From assembly GCF_009725755.1 (NCBI RefSeq), contig NZ_WNIJ01000002.1, forward strand, positions 62,001 through 126,000: DNA of 64,000 nucleotides, read 5' to 3'. Positions within the stretch are counted from its first letter, which is position 1. Every line of letters begins with the position of its first letter. The translations under genes were made by a program, and so were the position numbers. Origin of the DNA: Bombella sp. ESL0385. GTDB taxonomy: Bacteria > Pseudomonadota > Alphaproteobacteria > Acetobacterales > Acetobacteraceae. The notes beneath the pieces are model-generated. The model ran no database searches. It saw only the letters and a list, made by a program, of their open reading frames with translations, and was not told the DNA's origin. Of this stretch, positions 38,514 through 47,644 are shown in pieces.

Positions 38514-39245
38514 CTAAAGCTGCACATCTCCTTCTTGCGGGGCGGCCTGAGCGGGGCTGGTATTATCCGGGTTGGAGGAAGCAGATTTTTGCCCCATGGT
38601 GCTATGCTCTGCTGAGGGTTTTACGCTCTGCGCCTGAAAAGAAAGATGAGGGAAGCCCGGCGGCGGGTTAGTGGCCAGAATAGCCGCTTCCCCCGCCGTC
38701 AACAGCCCAGAAAGGATGAGCAAAATAAGCCCACGCCGAACAGACTTCCAACGGCACCAAAAATAGCCGGGCACAAAGAAGAGCCCCCACCAAAAGGAAG
38801 GCGGCGTAACCCCAGCCAAGATAAGGGTCTTTCTGTCCTGTATGAGGGCGAGGAACAAAATAGCACTTATGGATACCCCTGTTAGGGCACTCCCCAAATC
38901 AACCGCCCAATGCAATATTTGCCCTGCAAACAGCAGAGTCACATTCACAACTTCTGGTAGAAGCAACATCCACGCCCATAAAAAAGGCACCTTGCCCAGC
39001 TTCCCTCCCGTACCAGCAGCTATAGTGGTAGCAGGCTTCGGCCCACCTAAAGCGAGAGTAAATATCTTTACATCCCCACTAGGCACAGGCAACCCTGCCT
39101 TACTTGCAGGCCGCCACTCATTGCCAAAAGCCGGGTGCCAGACGAGGGTTTGCGGGGTGATAACGCGCTGAATCATCAACCGGATGAGTTCGGCCTGTGA
39201 CACCGGCCCAGCCTGCTGACCATCACGCTCATAATACCACTGCAT
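38514..39245 (-). CDS. GYF_2-domain membrane protein
   Basis: A 243-residue protein with an N-terminal GYF_2 (DUF4339) domain of about residues 2-50 (WYYERDGQQAGPVSQAEL, ending WRPA). Several hydrophobic helices follow between about 85 and 195, then a polar Ser/Ala/Gln-rich tail. GYF_2 domains are usually protein-binding modules in membrane proteins of unknown role. GAGAGGG lies just before the ATG. Confidence 0.8.
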   Translation of the reverse strand: MQWYYERDGQQAGPVSQAELIRLMIQRVITPQTLVWHPAFGNEWRPASKAGLPVPSGDVKIFTLALGGPKPATTIAAGTGGKLGKVPFLWAWMLLLPEVVNVTLLFAGQILHWAVDLGSALTGVSISAILFLALIQDRKTLILAGVTPPSFWWGLFFVPGYFWCRWKSVRRGLILLILSGLLTAGEAAILATNPPPGFPHLSFQAQSVKPSAEHSTMGQKSASSNPDNTSPAQAAPQEGDVQL

Positions 39246-39273
39246 AACCCTCTCTGACCCTCCGTTACTTTAC

Positions 39274-39561
39274 TTAACCGCGCTTTTTAAACAGAAGACG
39301 GCCCAAAACCAACCCAACAAGCGTGATAATCCCCAAAGCGACAAAGGGACGCTCTTGAATGAAGCTTGTTGCGGCCTCAATCCGGCTCTCATTAGCATCG
39401 TACAAATCAGCAAATTCATGCTTTGCACGGCCACTCAACTGGTCAATCTTGCCACCAGCCTGCATTGCTGCATCACCAGAGACTGCACCAAACGCATCTT
39501 TGACACGCCCTTTAGCCTCTTGTACGAAGCCCTCACCCTTCATAGCGGTAGTATCAACCAT
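39274..39561 (-). CDS. CsbD-like stress protein with C-terminal membrane anchor
   Basis: From ATG 39561 (GGGAG upstream) the product is 95 residues. The first part resembles CsbD-family stress proteins (GFVQEAKGRVKDAFGAVSGD-type repeat and KIDQLSGRAKHEF). The end is a DUF883-like anchor (IQERPFVALGIITLVGLVLG followed by RLLFKKRG). An in-frame extension to 39675 has no ribosome-binding site. Role in general stress is inferred from the family. Confidence 0.75.
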   Translation of the reverse strand: MVDTTAMKGEGFVQEAKGRVKDAFGAVSGDAAMQAGGKIDQLSGRAKHEFADLYDANESRIEAATSFIQERPFVALGIITLVGLVLGRLLFKKRG

Positions 39562-39686
39562 GTCCGTCTCTCCCATCAACGCAATGCGCTGTGAATCAAT
39601 AAATCTGTAGCAAGCCCATACGCGCATGAAAGCCGCTACGCTTGCTGATATGCGGTTCCGTCGCCCATTCTTCAAGAGGGGGAATG

Positions 39687-39707
39687 CTCTACCCTTAAAG
39701 GGTAGAG
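39687..39707. repeat. perfect palindrome in the csbD-mdtA intergenic region
   Basis: CTCTACCCTT and AAGGGTAGAG flank a single A. It lies between two divergent genes, 126 bases before the csbD-like ATG and 142 before mdtA. Operator or hairpin function is not decided. Confidence 0.5.
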
Positions 39708-39782
39708 GCTGTATTTTTATAAATTAAATACAGAATGTTAAGGTGCACTTTGTTGATAAAACCGCTATTATTTATCTATCTC

Positions 39783-39801
39783 ATGCCATATTTTCTGGCA
39801 T
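39783..39801. promoter_or_regulatory. inverted repeat upstream of mdtA
   Basis: ATGCCA-N7-TGGCAT lies 48 bases before the mdtA start. Its size and place suit a repressor site for an efflux operon, but no regulator gene is adjacent. Confidence 0.4.
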
Positions 39802-39848
39802 AACAACACGCCGCTAATAACCCTCACCATCAAGAGAGTTTCCTGATT

Positions 39849-41030
39849 ATGAGCCCCGCCCCTTCCTCCCATACTCCCCCCACCCCAAAAGGGAAAAAAT
39901 GGTGGATCGCCGGGGCATCTCTCCTTGCTATCCTCATCATCGCTTGGCGACTACATAGCGCAAGCCATAATGGCGCGCATCGTCATGGTGATACTCCTCC
40001 CGCTGTAGCTGTTGCAGCGGCACACCGGGCTAATATGCCCATCGTTTTACAACTTTTAGGGACAGTCGTCCCTGTTGCAAATGTTACCATTACCCCACGC
40101 GTTAGTGGCCATATCTTGGCCGTATATTATCAAGAAGGGCAGCATGTTCACCGTGGTGATGTGCTAGAACTCATCGACCCACGCCCTTATGAAGCAACAT
40201 TGCATCAATATCAGGGTACCCTTGCGGCTGACCGCGCCCAGCTTGCTAAAGCGCGTGTCGATAGTGGCCGTTATCAGCGTTTGATTAAACAGAACTCCAC
40301 CTCCGCTATGTTAGCGCGCGACCAAGAGTTTACTGTCGAGCAGCTAGAAGGTCAGGTCGCTTTTGATGAAGCAAATGTCCGTAATGCAGAGCTTAATCTG
40401 ATGTATTGCCACATTACGGCCCCTGTGGATGGGCGCGTGGGTATTCGTGCCTTAGACATTGGCAATTATGTCACAGTAGGCCAATCTGGTGGTCTGACGA
40501 CCCTTACCCAGATGCAACCTATTTCCGTCATTTTTACATTACCACAAAATAACTTACCTGAGGTCCAAGAACAGCTTAATAGCCATCCCTCCCTCACTGT
40601 GGAGGCATGGAGTAGCGATAACACCCATAAGCTTGCCACAGGGACGGTTAACGCGCTGGATAGCCAAATTGATACCTCAACAGGGACGGTGCGGTTACGT
40701 GGTATCTTCCCCAATGAGGATGAACGCCTCTTTCCTAATGAGTTCGTCAATGCACATCTCTTAGTGCAGACCATCCAAAACGCATTACTTGTGCCAAGCA
40801 ATGCCGTCCAAACCGGGCCGGATGGACAATTTGTTTATGTCATTGAGAAAGATATGACGGCCGCTGTCCACCCTGTAAAACTAGGCCAGAGTGATGATAA
40901 TAACAGCGTCATCCTCTCTGGCGTGGCAGAGGGAGACCGCATCGTCACTGATGGGATTAATCACCTCCGCCCCGGCAGTAAAGTTACCATCGCCGCTGGC
41001 CCTGCTGACGCAACAACCACACACCCTTAA
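39849..41030 (+). CDS. mdtA: RND efflux periplasmic adaptor, MdtA-like
   Basis: The adaptor of a tripartite pump that joins the inner-membrane pump to the outer-membrane channel. The 393-residue product has one N-terminal membrane helix (about 18-38), then a lipoyl/barrel region (VSGHILAVYYQEGQHVHRGDVL), a helical hairpin and the beta-barrel and membrane-proximal domains (GVAEGDRIVTDG). It matches the MdtA type, which pairs with MdtB and MdtC. The next gene starts 24 bases later. Confidence 0.9.
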   Translation: MSPAPSSHTPPTPKGKKWWIAGASLLAILIIAWRLHSASHNGAHRHGDTPPAVAVAAAHRANMPIVLQLLGTVVPVANVTITPRVSGHILAVYYQEGQHVHRGDVLELIDPRPYEATLHQYQGTLAADRAQLAKARVDSGRYQRLIKQNSTSAMLARDQEFTVEQLEGQVAFDEANVRNAELNLMYCHITAPVDGRVGIRALDIGNYVTVGQSGGLTTLTQMQPISVIFTLPQNNLPEVQEQLNSHPSLTVEAWSSDNTHKLATGTVNALDSQIDTSTGTVRLRGIFPNEDERLFPNEFVNAHLLVQTIQNALLVPSNAVQTGPDGQFVYVIEKDMTAAVHPVKLGQSDDNNSVILSGVAEGDRIVTDGINHLRPGSKVTIAAGPADATTTHP

Positions 41031-41054
41031 TACTCCGTTTGAGCTTGTGAGCCT

Positions 41055-44000
41055 GTGAATCCTTCTCGTCTCTTTATCGAACGCCCCGTTGCGACCAGCT
41101 TGCTGATGCTGGGCATTATGCTGGCTGGGTTATTAGGGTATCATTTCCTCCCCCTCTCCGCTTTGCCAGAGGTCGAATACCCTACCATCACCGTTTCGAC
41201 CTTCTACCCCGGTGCCAGCCCTGATGTGATGAGTACCTCTGTCACAGCCCCGCTAGAGACACAATTAGGGCAGATGGCTGGGTTAGACCAAATGACCTCC
41301 CAATCCTCTGGGGGGGCCTCTGTCATCACATTGCGCTTCGGCTTAGACATGAAGATGGATATTGCCGAGCAAGAAGTGCAAGCCGCCATCAATAATGCTG
41401 GCTCTCTCCTGCCTAATGACCTCCCCGCCCCGCCGATTTACGCCAAGGTCAACCCCGCTGATACACCCATCATGACGCTCGGCATCACCTCCCGCACCTT
41501 GCCGCTGCCGGAGGTGGAAGATTACGTCAACACACGCTTAGAGCAAAAGATAAGCCAAATCTCCGGTGTGGGGTTGGTGACCCTCTCCGGGGGGAACCGC
41601 AAGGCTTATCGCATACAAATCAACATCCCTAAGCTTACCTCATACGGCATCGCGCTAGATACTGTCCGCACCATCATCGGCACGGTGAATGTCAACTCCC
41701 CTACAGGGACGTTCGATGGCCCCCATCATGCGACCTCGCTCCGCATTGATGGGCAAATACAATCCGTTGAACAACTTATGAATCAGGTCATTGCGTATCA
41801 AAATAACGGGCCTATCCGCTTACGAGATGTTGGGCGCGTTGTGGAGGGGGCCGAAAATAACCAGCTTGCGGCATGGGCTAATAAAACCCCGGCTCTTATC
41901 CTCAATATTCAACGCCAACCCGGCGCGAATGTGATTGCCGTGGCTGATAATGTACGCGCCATTCTCCCCCGCTTACAACAAGACCTCCCACCGGGGATTG
42001 ATATTGTCCCCTTAACAGACCGTACCACCACCATCCGCGCCTCTGTTCATGATGTTGGGCTAGAGCTTATCTTGGCGATGCTACTCGTTGTGGGGGTGAT
42101 TTTTGTCTTTCTTTGCAATATCCCTGCGACCATCATCCCCGGCCTTTCTGTCCCTCTCTCGCTAATTGGGACACTCTCGGCAATGTATTTGCTGGGCTTC
42201 TCGCTGGATAATCTCTCCCTTATGTCCCTTACCATTGCCTCCGGCTTTGTGGTGGATGATGCCATTGTGGTGATTGAAAATATCTCCCGCTTTGTAGAAG
42301 CAGGCGAGGACCGTTATACAGCCGCCCTTAAAGGGGCCAAAGAGATTGGCTTTACCATCATCTCACTCACAGTCTCACTAATTGCTGTGCTTATCCCGCT
42401 GCTTTTTATGAGCGATGTGGTAGGGCGTCTCTTCCATGAATTCGCGATGACCTTGGCCATCACTATCTCCCTCTCGGCTCTTATCTCCATCACCCTCGTG
42501 CCGATGATGTGCGCGCGTATGCTAAGTGAACGCCACAAACCCAACAGCACGCCACAGGAGAGAGTACATTGGCTCACACGCTTTGCCGACTTCATGCAAG
42601 AGATGATGGACTGGCTCATCACCCAATATGATCGCGGCTTAGAGATTGTCTTTCGCCACCAACCATTAACCCTCATTGTCGCCGTAGCGAGTATTCTCAT
42701 GACCGGTCTGCTCGCATGGGGCATACCGAAAGGCTTTTTCCCCTCCCAAGATAGCGGTGTCATACAGGGGATTTCCGTCATGCCGGCTAATATATCTTTT
42801 GAGGGCATGAAAACACGGCAAGCTGAACTCGGACGGCTCATCCTCCAAGACCCTGATGTGGTGAGCCTCTCCTCCTTTATCGGGATTGATGGGCAAAATA
42901 TGACCCTCAATTCCGGCCGGTTTCTCATTAATCTAAAGCCCAAAGAAAAACGAGAAAGCTCCCTTGATGCCATACAAGCCCGGCTTAATGCCGCAGCACG
43001 CGCCCTCCCCGGCACGCATCTTTACACCCAGCCCGTCCAAGACCTCTCGCTGGAGACATCCGTCTCAGCCATGCAATATCAATTCATGCTTGAAACACCC
43101 GATTATGACGATTTCTCCCTCTGGGTGCCGCGTTTTCTTGACGCCCTCAAGCATGAGCCTTCCCTCAATGATGTGACCTCCGACCTCCAAGCGGATGGTC
43201 TAACGGCTATGCTTACGCTGGACCGTACCAATGGGGCGCGTTATTCCATCACCCCACAGACGGTCGATAATTTGCTTTATGATAGTTTTGGCCAACGGCA
43301 GGTTTCCACCATCTACACACAATCCAACCAATATCGTGTCATTTTGGAGGCTGACCCGCGCTTCCAACAGAGCCAACGCTCTCTCTCCCAGCTTTATCTA
43401 CCGGGTATCGCCTCCGAGGCAGGAGGCAGCACGAGCGGGCCAACACGCCAGCCGACCTCTGGGTTAGTACCGCTCTTGCAAGTCACCAGCCTAAGCCGGC
43501 TGACCTCGCCTTTGCTCATCACGCATTATGGGCAATTCCCCGCCACGACAATTTCTTTCAATCTCGCGCCACATCATGCGCTGGGAGAGGCCACAACCGC
43601 CATTGAGCATATCCGCCAGAAGATTGGCCTCCCCGGCACCTTCCAAACCGCTTTCCAAGGCACGGCTGCTGCTTTTAAAAATGCACTGGGCAATGAGCTC
43701 GGCCTCGTCATTGCTGCGATTGTAGCGGTCTATATCGTGCTAGGCGTGCTGTATGAGAGCTTCATTCACCCTATCACCATTCTCTCTACCCTCCCCTCCG
43801 CTGCGATTGGGGCGTTCCTAGGGCTTTATGGCTTTGGGATGCCCTTGGATATTATGGGCATTATCGGCATTGTGCTGCTCATCGGCATCGTCAAGAAAAA
43901 CGCGATTATGATGATCGACTTCGCCCTCCAAGCGGAGCGACAAGATAACCTCCCCCCCATTGAGGCCATACGCCAAGCCGCTTTGCTCCGCTTCCGCCCG

Positions 44001-44243
44001 ATTTTGATGACAACACTCGCCGCCCTTTTTGGGGCACTCCCCCTCCTCCTCAGCAGCGGCACAGGGACGGAATTACGCCGCCCGCTGGGCGTGGCGATTG
44101 TCTTTGGATTGATGCTCTCCCAACTGCTGACGCTCTTTACCACGCCGGTGATTTATCTCTTTATGAACACTTGTAGCTTGAAGGTGCGAGGGGTTGTCCA
44201 AAAATACCTCCATAAATCTGAACATCCTGCGCAAACCCCGTGA
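41055..44243 (+). CDS. mdtB: RND multidrug efflux permease, MdtB-like
   Basis: An inner-membrane proton-driven pump subunit of 1062 residues with the usual twelve-helix RND layout and two large periplasmic loops. The proton-relay motif VVDDAIVVIENISRF in helix 4 has both acidic residues. The N-terminus, SRLFIERPVATSLLMLGI, and the LRFGLDMKMDIAEQEVQ segment are MdtB-like. It starts with GTG and has 24 bases between it and mdtA; its end overlaps mdtC by 4 bases (GTGA). MdtB and MdtC normally form mixed trimers. Confidence 0.9.
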   Translation: MNPSRLFIERPVATSLLMLGIMLAGLLGYHFLPLSALPEVEYPTITVSTFYPGASPDVMSTSVTAPLETQLGQMAGLDQMTSQSSGGASVITLRFGLDMKMDIAEQEVQAAINNAGSLLPNDLPAPPIYAKVNPADTPIMTLGITSRTLPLPEVEDYVNTRLEQKISQISGVGLVTLSGGNRKAYRIQINIPKLTSYGIALDTVRTIIGTVNVNSPTGTFDGPHHATSLRIDGQIQSVEQLMNQVIAYQNNGPIRLRDVGRVVEGAENNQLAAWANKTPALILNIQRQPGANVIAVADNVRAILPRLQQDLPPGIDIVPLTDRTTTIRASVHDVGLELILAMLLVVGVIFVFLCNIPATIIPGLSVPLSLIGTLSAMYLLGFSLDNLSLMSLTIASGFVVDDAIVVIENISRFVEAGEDRYTAALKGAKEIGFTIISLTVSLIAVLIPLLFMSDVVGRLFHEFAMTLAITISLSALISITLVPMMCARMLSERHKPNSTPQERVHWLTRFADFMQEMMDWLITQYDRGLEIVFRHQPLTLIVAVASILMTGLLAWGIPKGFFPSQDSGVIQGISVMPANISFEGMKTRQAELGRLILQDPDVVSLSSFIGIDGQNMTLNSGRFLINLKPKEKRESSLDAIQARLNAAARALPGTHLYTQPVQDLSLETSVSAMQYQFMLETPDYDDFSLWVPRFLDALKHEPSLNDVTSDLQADGLTAMLTLDRTNGARYSITPQTVDNLLYDSFGQRQVSTIYTQSNQYRVILEADPRFQQSQRSLSQLYLPGIASEAGGSTSGPTRQPTSGLVPLLQVTSLSRLTSPLLITHYGQFPATTISFNLAPHHALGEATTAIEHIRQKIGLPGTFQTAFQGTAAAFKNALGNELGLVIAAIVAVYIVLGVLYESFIHPITILSTLPSAAIGAFLGLYGFGMPLDIMGIIGIVLLIGIVKKNAIMMIDFALQAERQDNLPPIEAIRQAALLRFRPILMTTLAALFGALPLLLSSGTGTELRRPLGVAIVFGLMLSQLLTLFTTPVIYLFMNTCSLKVRGVVQKYLHKSEHPAQTP

Positions 44244-47200
44244 GGTTAATTCGCCTCTTTGTCAGTCGCCCCGTCGGCACGCTCCTCATGACGCTGGCGA
44301 TGATTCTTGCAGGCTGCCTTGGCTATCATTATCTTCCCATCTCGGACTTACCCGATGTCGATTACCCTGTGGTGATGGTGATTGCCAACCAACCCGGCGG
44401 CTCCCCGTCTGAAATTGCTAGCACCATCGCCGAGCCTTTAGAGCGTCATTTGGGGGCCATTGCGGGGGTGCGGGAAATGACCTCCCAATCCACCGTTAAT
44501 CAAACCCGCATCCTCCTCCAATTTGACCTCTCACGCGATATTAATGGGGCCGCGCGCGATGTCCAATCAGCCCTCCGCGCTGCACGGCAAGACTTGCCTA
44601 CAACCCTCCGCAGCGACCCTAGCTATATGAAGGCCAATGCGAATGGGCCGCCTATCATGGTCCTTACGCTCACCTCCTCAACCCGTACCCCTCAGCAGCT
44701 TTATGATTTCGCCAATAACATCGTCCTCCCCGGCCTTAGCCAAGTAGAGGGTGTTGGCAATGTCGATATTCGCGGCAGTGCCTTACCCGCTGTCCGTGTG
44801 GAGGTTAATCCGTTACGGCTCTTCCGCTATGGGATTGGGTTTGAGGATATTCGCGCTGCTCTAACCTCTGCTAACGCCCATACGCCCAAAGGTTTTATCG
44901 AGAGCCATAATCAGCGTTTCATCCTCGCTACGAATGACCAAGCCACACAAGCAAGTGCCTATCGCTCCCTCATCATCGCCTATCGCAATAACCAACCTGT
45001 CCGCCTCTCCGATGTCGCTGATGTCGTTGATAGTGCGGAAGACCTCCGCCAAGCAGGTTATGTAAATGGTCAGCCAGATATTATCTGCACCGTTTATCCT
45101 CAAAGTGGGGCTAACATCATCCAAACGACCAACGGGCTAAAAGCACGTTTGCCGTTCCTCCGCACAGCTTTGCCGGGTAATACACGTTTGGACCTCCAGC
45201 TTGACCGCTCCGTCACCATTCGCGCCTCACTGGCTGATACACAACGGACCCTCATCCTCGCTGTAGGGTTAGTGGTTCTGGTCGTTCTTTTCTTCCTACG
45301 CGATGGGGTAGCTGTCCTCATCCCTGCGCTTGTCGTCCCCGCTTCCATCATCACCACATTCGCCTTTATGAAGCTGCTAGGCTATCAGCTTGATGTGATG
45401 TCGCTAATGGCTCTCACCATCGTCACAGGCTTTGTTGTGGATGATGCCATTGTGGTGCTGGAGAACATCACACGCCATCAGGAAATGGGAAAATCTGCCT
45501 ATAAAGCGGCCATAGACGGCACGGGGGAGGTCGTCTTTACCGTCATGTCCATCACTTTATCGCTGATTGTCGTTTTTCTCCCCATCTTGCTGATGGAAGG
45601 GGTTTCTGGCCTTTTCTTTCATGAATTTGCCATGACAATCATCATCGCACTTTGTGTCTCGATGGTGTTATCCCTAACCTTAGCCCCCATGCTCAGTGCC
45701 CAGCTTCTCGCTCTGCAAGAGCATAAACAGGCGCGCACCTCCACAGGGATAATCCACACCAGCCTAAAATGGTGTAGCCATAAGCTGGATTATGGCTTCC
45801 AACGCCTCACCGTAGGCTATATGCGCTCGCTCTACGCTGTGATGGCCCATCCAAAACTCGTCCTCCTCTCCCTACCGCTCAGCCTCCTTCTCGCCGGTTG
45901 GCTCTTTACCTCCCTGCCCAAGGAGCTCTTCCCCCAGCAGGACCAGAGTATGATTATGGGGCGGCTTGTGGCAGACCAGGATATTTCCTTCCATGCGTTG
46001 CAGGCCCTCACCATTAAGGCCGAAAAACGCCTCGCCCAAGACCCTGATGTCATTAGTGCGATTGGGGGGTTAGGCAAACGCTCCTCTAATTCGGTCAATA
46101 TGTTCATTACCCTCAAGCCGAAGAGAGAACGCAAGGATGATATCTCTGTCACGATTAATCGCTTGAACCATCTTTTTTCTCACCAAGCCGGGCTATCCCT
46201 CCGCCTCCGCCTACCGAGCCTCATCGGCGGGGGCGCGCGCTCAACTGATGGGGCGTATCAATATAGCTTACAGGGCAACTCTGCCGAGGAGCTTTACCAA
46301 TGGACCCCACGCGTAGTTGAAGCCCTCTCACACTTGCCTATACTCACTGATGTAACCTCTGATATGGAGCAAGGCGGCCGTGGCATCACCCTCGCCCTCA
46401 CACGCGATGTAGAAGCCCGCTATAATATTACCCCGCAGCTCGCCAGCAACGCACTTTATGACGCTTTTGGCCAACGCGCAGCCTCTGTGATTTATGAGCC
46501 ATTAAATCAATATCGCGTCATTATGGAGGCCGCACCCATCTTCTGGTCCGACCCGCACTTCCTCACGCAAATGCGTGTGAGTGTAACAGGCGGTACAGCC
46601 AACGGGGCTTATGCCACCAATAATATCCGTGTCCGTGCGCATGACACCTCCAGCGCATCACTCTCCGAAGGGCAGCTCTCTTATCTAAACTCTGTTGCTA
46701 ATGCCCTTGCAGGAGGTAAGTCCGCCTCTAATGGCTCTGCCGTTACAACACGCAGTGAGACTATGGTCCCCCTTCTTCTGCTTGGCCCCTTAAAACAGGT
46801 CAATGACCCCCTCGCTGTTAATCATCAAGGCCAGTTTGTCGCGACAACTCTATCCTTCAACCTCGCCCCCGGTGCCGCTTTAGGGGACGCCATTACCGCA
46901 ATTAACCAAGCCATGGTGCAACTCCATCTCCCACGCGAGATTCAAGGTGGCTTCGCTGGCAATGCAGCCAGTTTGCAAAAATCTGTAAGCCGAGAGCCGC
47001 TCCTAATTCTCGCCGCGTTAATAGCCGTTTATGTCGTCCTCGGTATTTTATATGAAAGCTTAGTCCACCCGCTAACAATCCTCTCCACCCTGCCTTCAGC
47101 CGGCGTAGGGGCCTTGCTGGCTGTTACCCTCTTTGGCCAGCCTTTCTCCCTCCTCACCCTCATCGGTGTTATTTTGCTCATCGGCATTGTGAAAAAGAAC

Positions 47201-47521
47201 GCCATTATGCTGATCGACTTTGCCATCCAAGCCCGCCAGCATGGCAAATCCGCACAAGAAGCCATCATGACCGCAAGCCGGTTACGCTTCCGCCCTATTT
47301 TGATGACAACCTTCGCCGCGGCTTTAGGGGCTGTCCCATTGCTCATCGGCGGGGATTATGGGAGCGAGATGCGTAAACCGCTCGGCCTCGCTATTCTCGG
47401 TGGCCTCTGCCTAAGCCAACTCCTGACCCTATACACCACCCCCGTAGCTTATCTCTCCCTAGACAGACTAAGCCAACACATGCGCTCTTGGATGCCTCAC
47501 CATTCCCCCAAAGCCGACTAA
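44240..47521 (+). CDS. mdtC: RND multidrug efflux permease, MdtC-like
   Basis: The 1093-residue partner permease, starting with GTG inside the end of mdtB. RND hallmarks are the opening FVSRPVGTLLMTLAMILAG, the FVVDDAIVVLENITRH proton motif, and the final GEMRKPLGLA-like segment (here SEMRKPLGLAILGG). The 4-base overlap suggests coupled synthesis in fixed ratio with MdtB. Substrates cannot be inferred. Confidence 0.9.
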   Translation: MRLIRLFVSRPVGTLLMTLAMILAGCLGYHYLPISDLPDVDYPVVMVIANQPGGSPSEIASTIAEPLERHLGAIAGVREMTSQSTVNQTRILLQFDLSRDINGAARDVQSALRAARQDLPTTLRSDPSYMKANANGPPIMVLTLTSSTRTPQQLYDFANNIVLPGLSQVEGVGNVDIRGSALPAVRVEVNPLRLFRYGIGFEDIRAALTSANAHTPKGFIESHNQRFILATNDQATQASAYRSLIIAYRNNQPVRLSDVADVVDSAEDLRQAGYVNGQPDIICTVYPQSGANIIQTTNGLKARLPFLRTALPGNTRLDLQLDRSVTIRASLADTQRTLILAVGLVVLVVLFFLRDGVAVLIPALVVPASIITTFAFMKLLGYQLDVMSLMALTIVTGFVVDDAIVVLENITRHQEMGKSAYKAAIDGTGEVVFTVMSITLSLIVVFLPILLMEGVSGLFFHEFAMTIIIALCVSMVLSLTLAPMLSAQLLALQEHKQARTSTGIIHTSLKWCSHKLDYGFQRLTVGYMRSLYAVMAHPKLVLLSLPLSLLLAGWLFTSLPKELFPQQDQSMIMGRLVADQDISFHALQALTIKAEKRLAQDPDVISAIGGLGKRSSNSVNMFITLKPKRERKDDISVTINRLNHLFSHQAGLSLRLRLPSLIGGGARSTDGAYQYSLQGNSAEELYQWTPRVVEALSHLPILTDVTSDMEQGGRGITLALTRDVEARYNITPQLASNALYDAFGQRAASVIYEPLNQYRVIMEAAPIFWSDPHFLTQMRVSVTGGTANGAYATNNIRVRAHDTSSASLSEGQLSYLNSVANALAGGKSASNGSAVTTRSETMVPLLLLGPLKQVNDPLAVNHQGQFVATTLSFNLAPGAALGDAITAINQAMVQLHLPREIQGGFAGNAASLQKSVSREPLLILAALIAVYVVLGILYESLVHPLTILSTLPSAGVGALLAVTLFGQPFSLLTLIGVILLIGIVKKNAIMLIDFAIQARQHGKSAQEAIMTASRLRFRPILMTTFAAALGAVPLLIGGDYGSEMRKPLGLAILGGLCLSQLLTLYTTPVAYLSLDRLSQHMRSWMPHHSPKAD

Positions 47522-47644
47522 CACGCAGTGATATGGCTGTAGATTTTACAAATCTAAAAAAGTAATGACTACCTTTATGCAAGCCTCTGCTGGTATAGCA
47601 TGTCTCATTATATCGCTGCTTGTTTCGTCTTATTGCGGATTATC

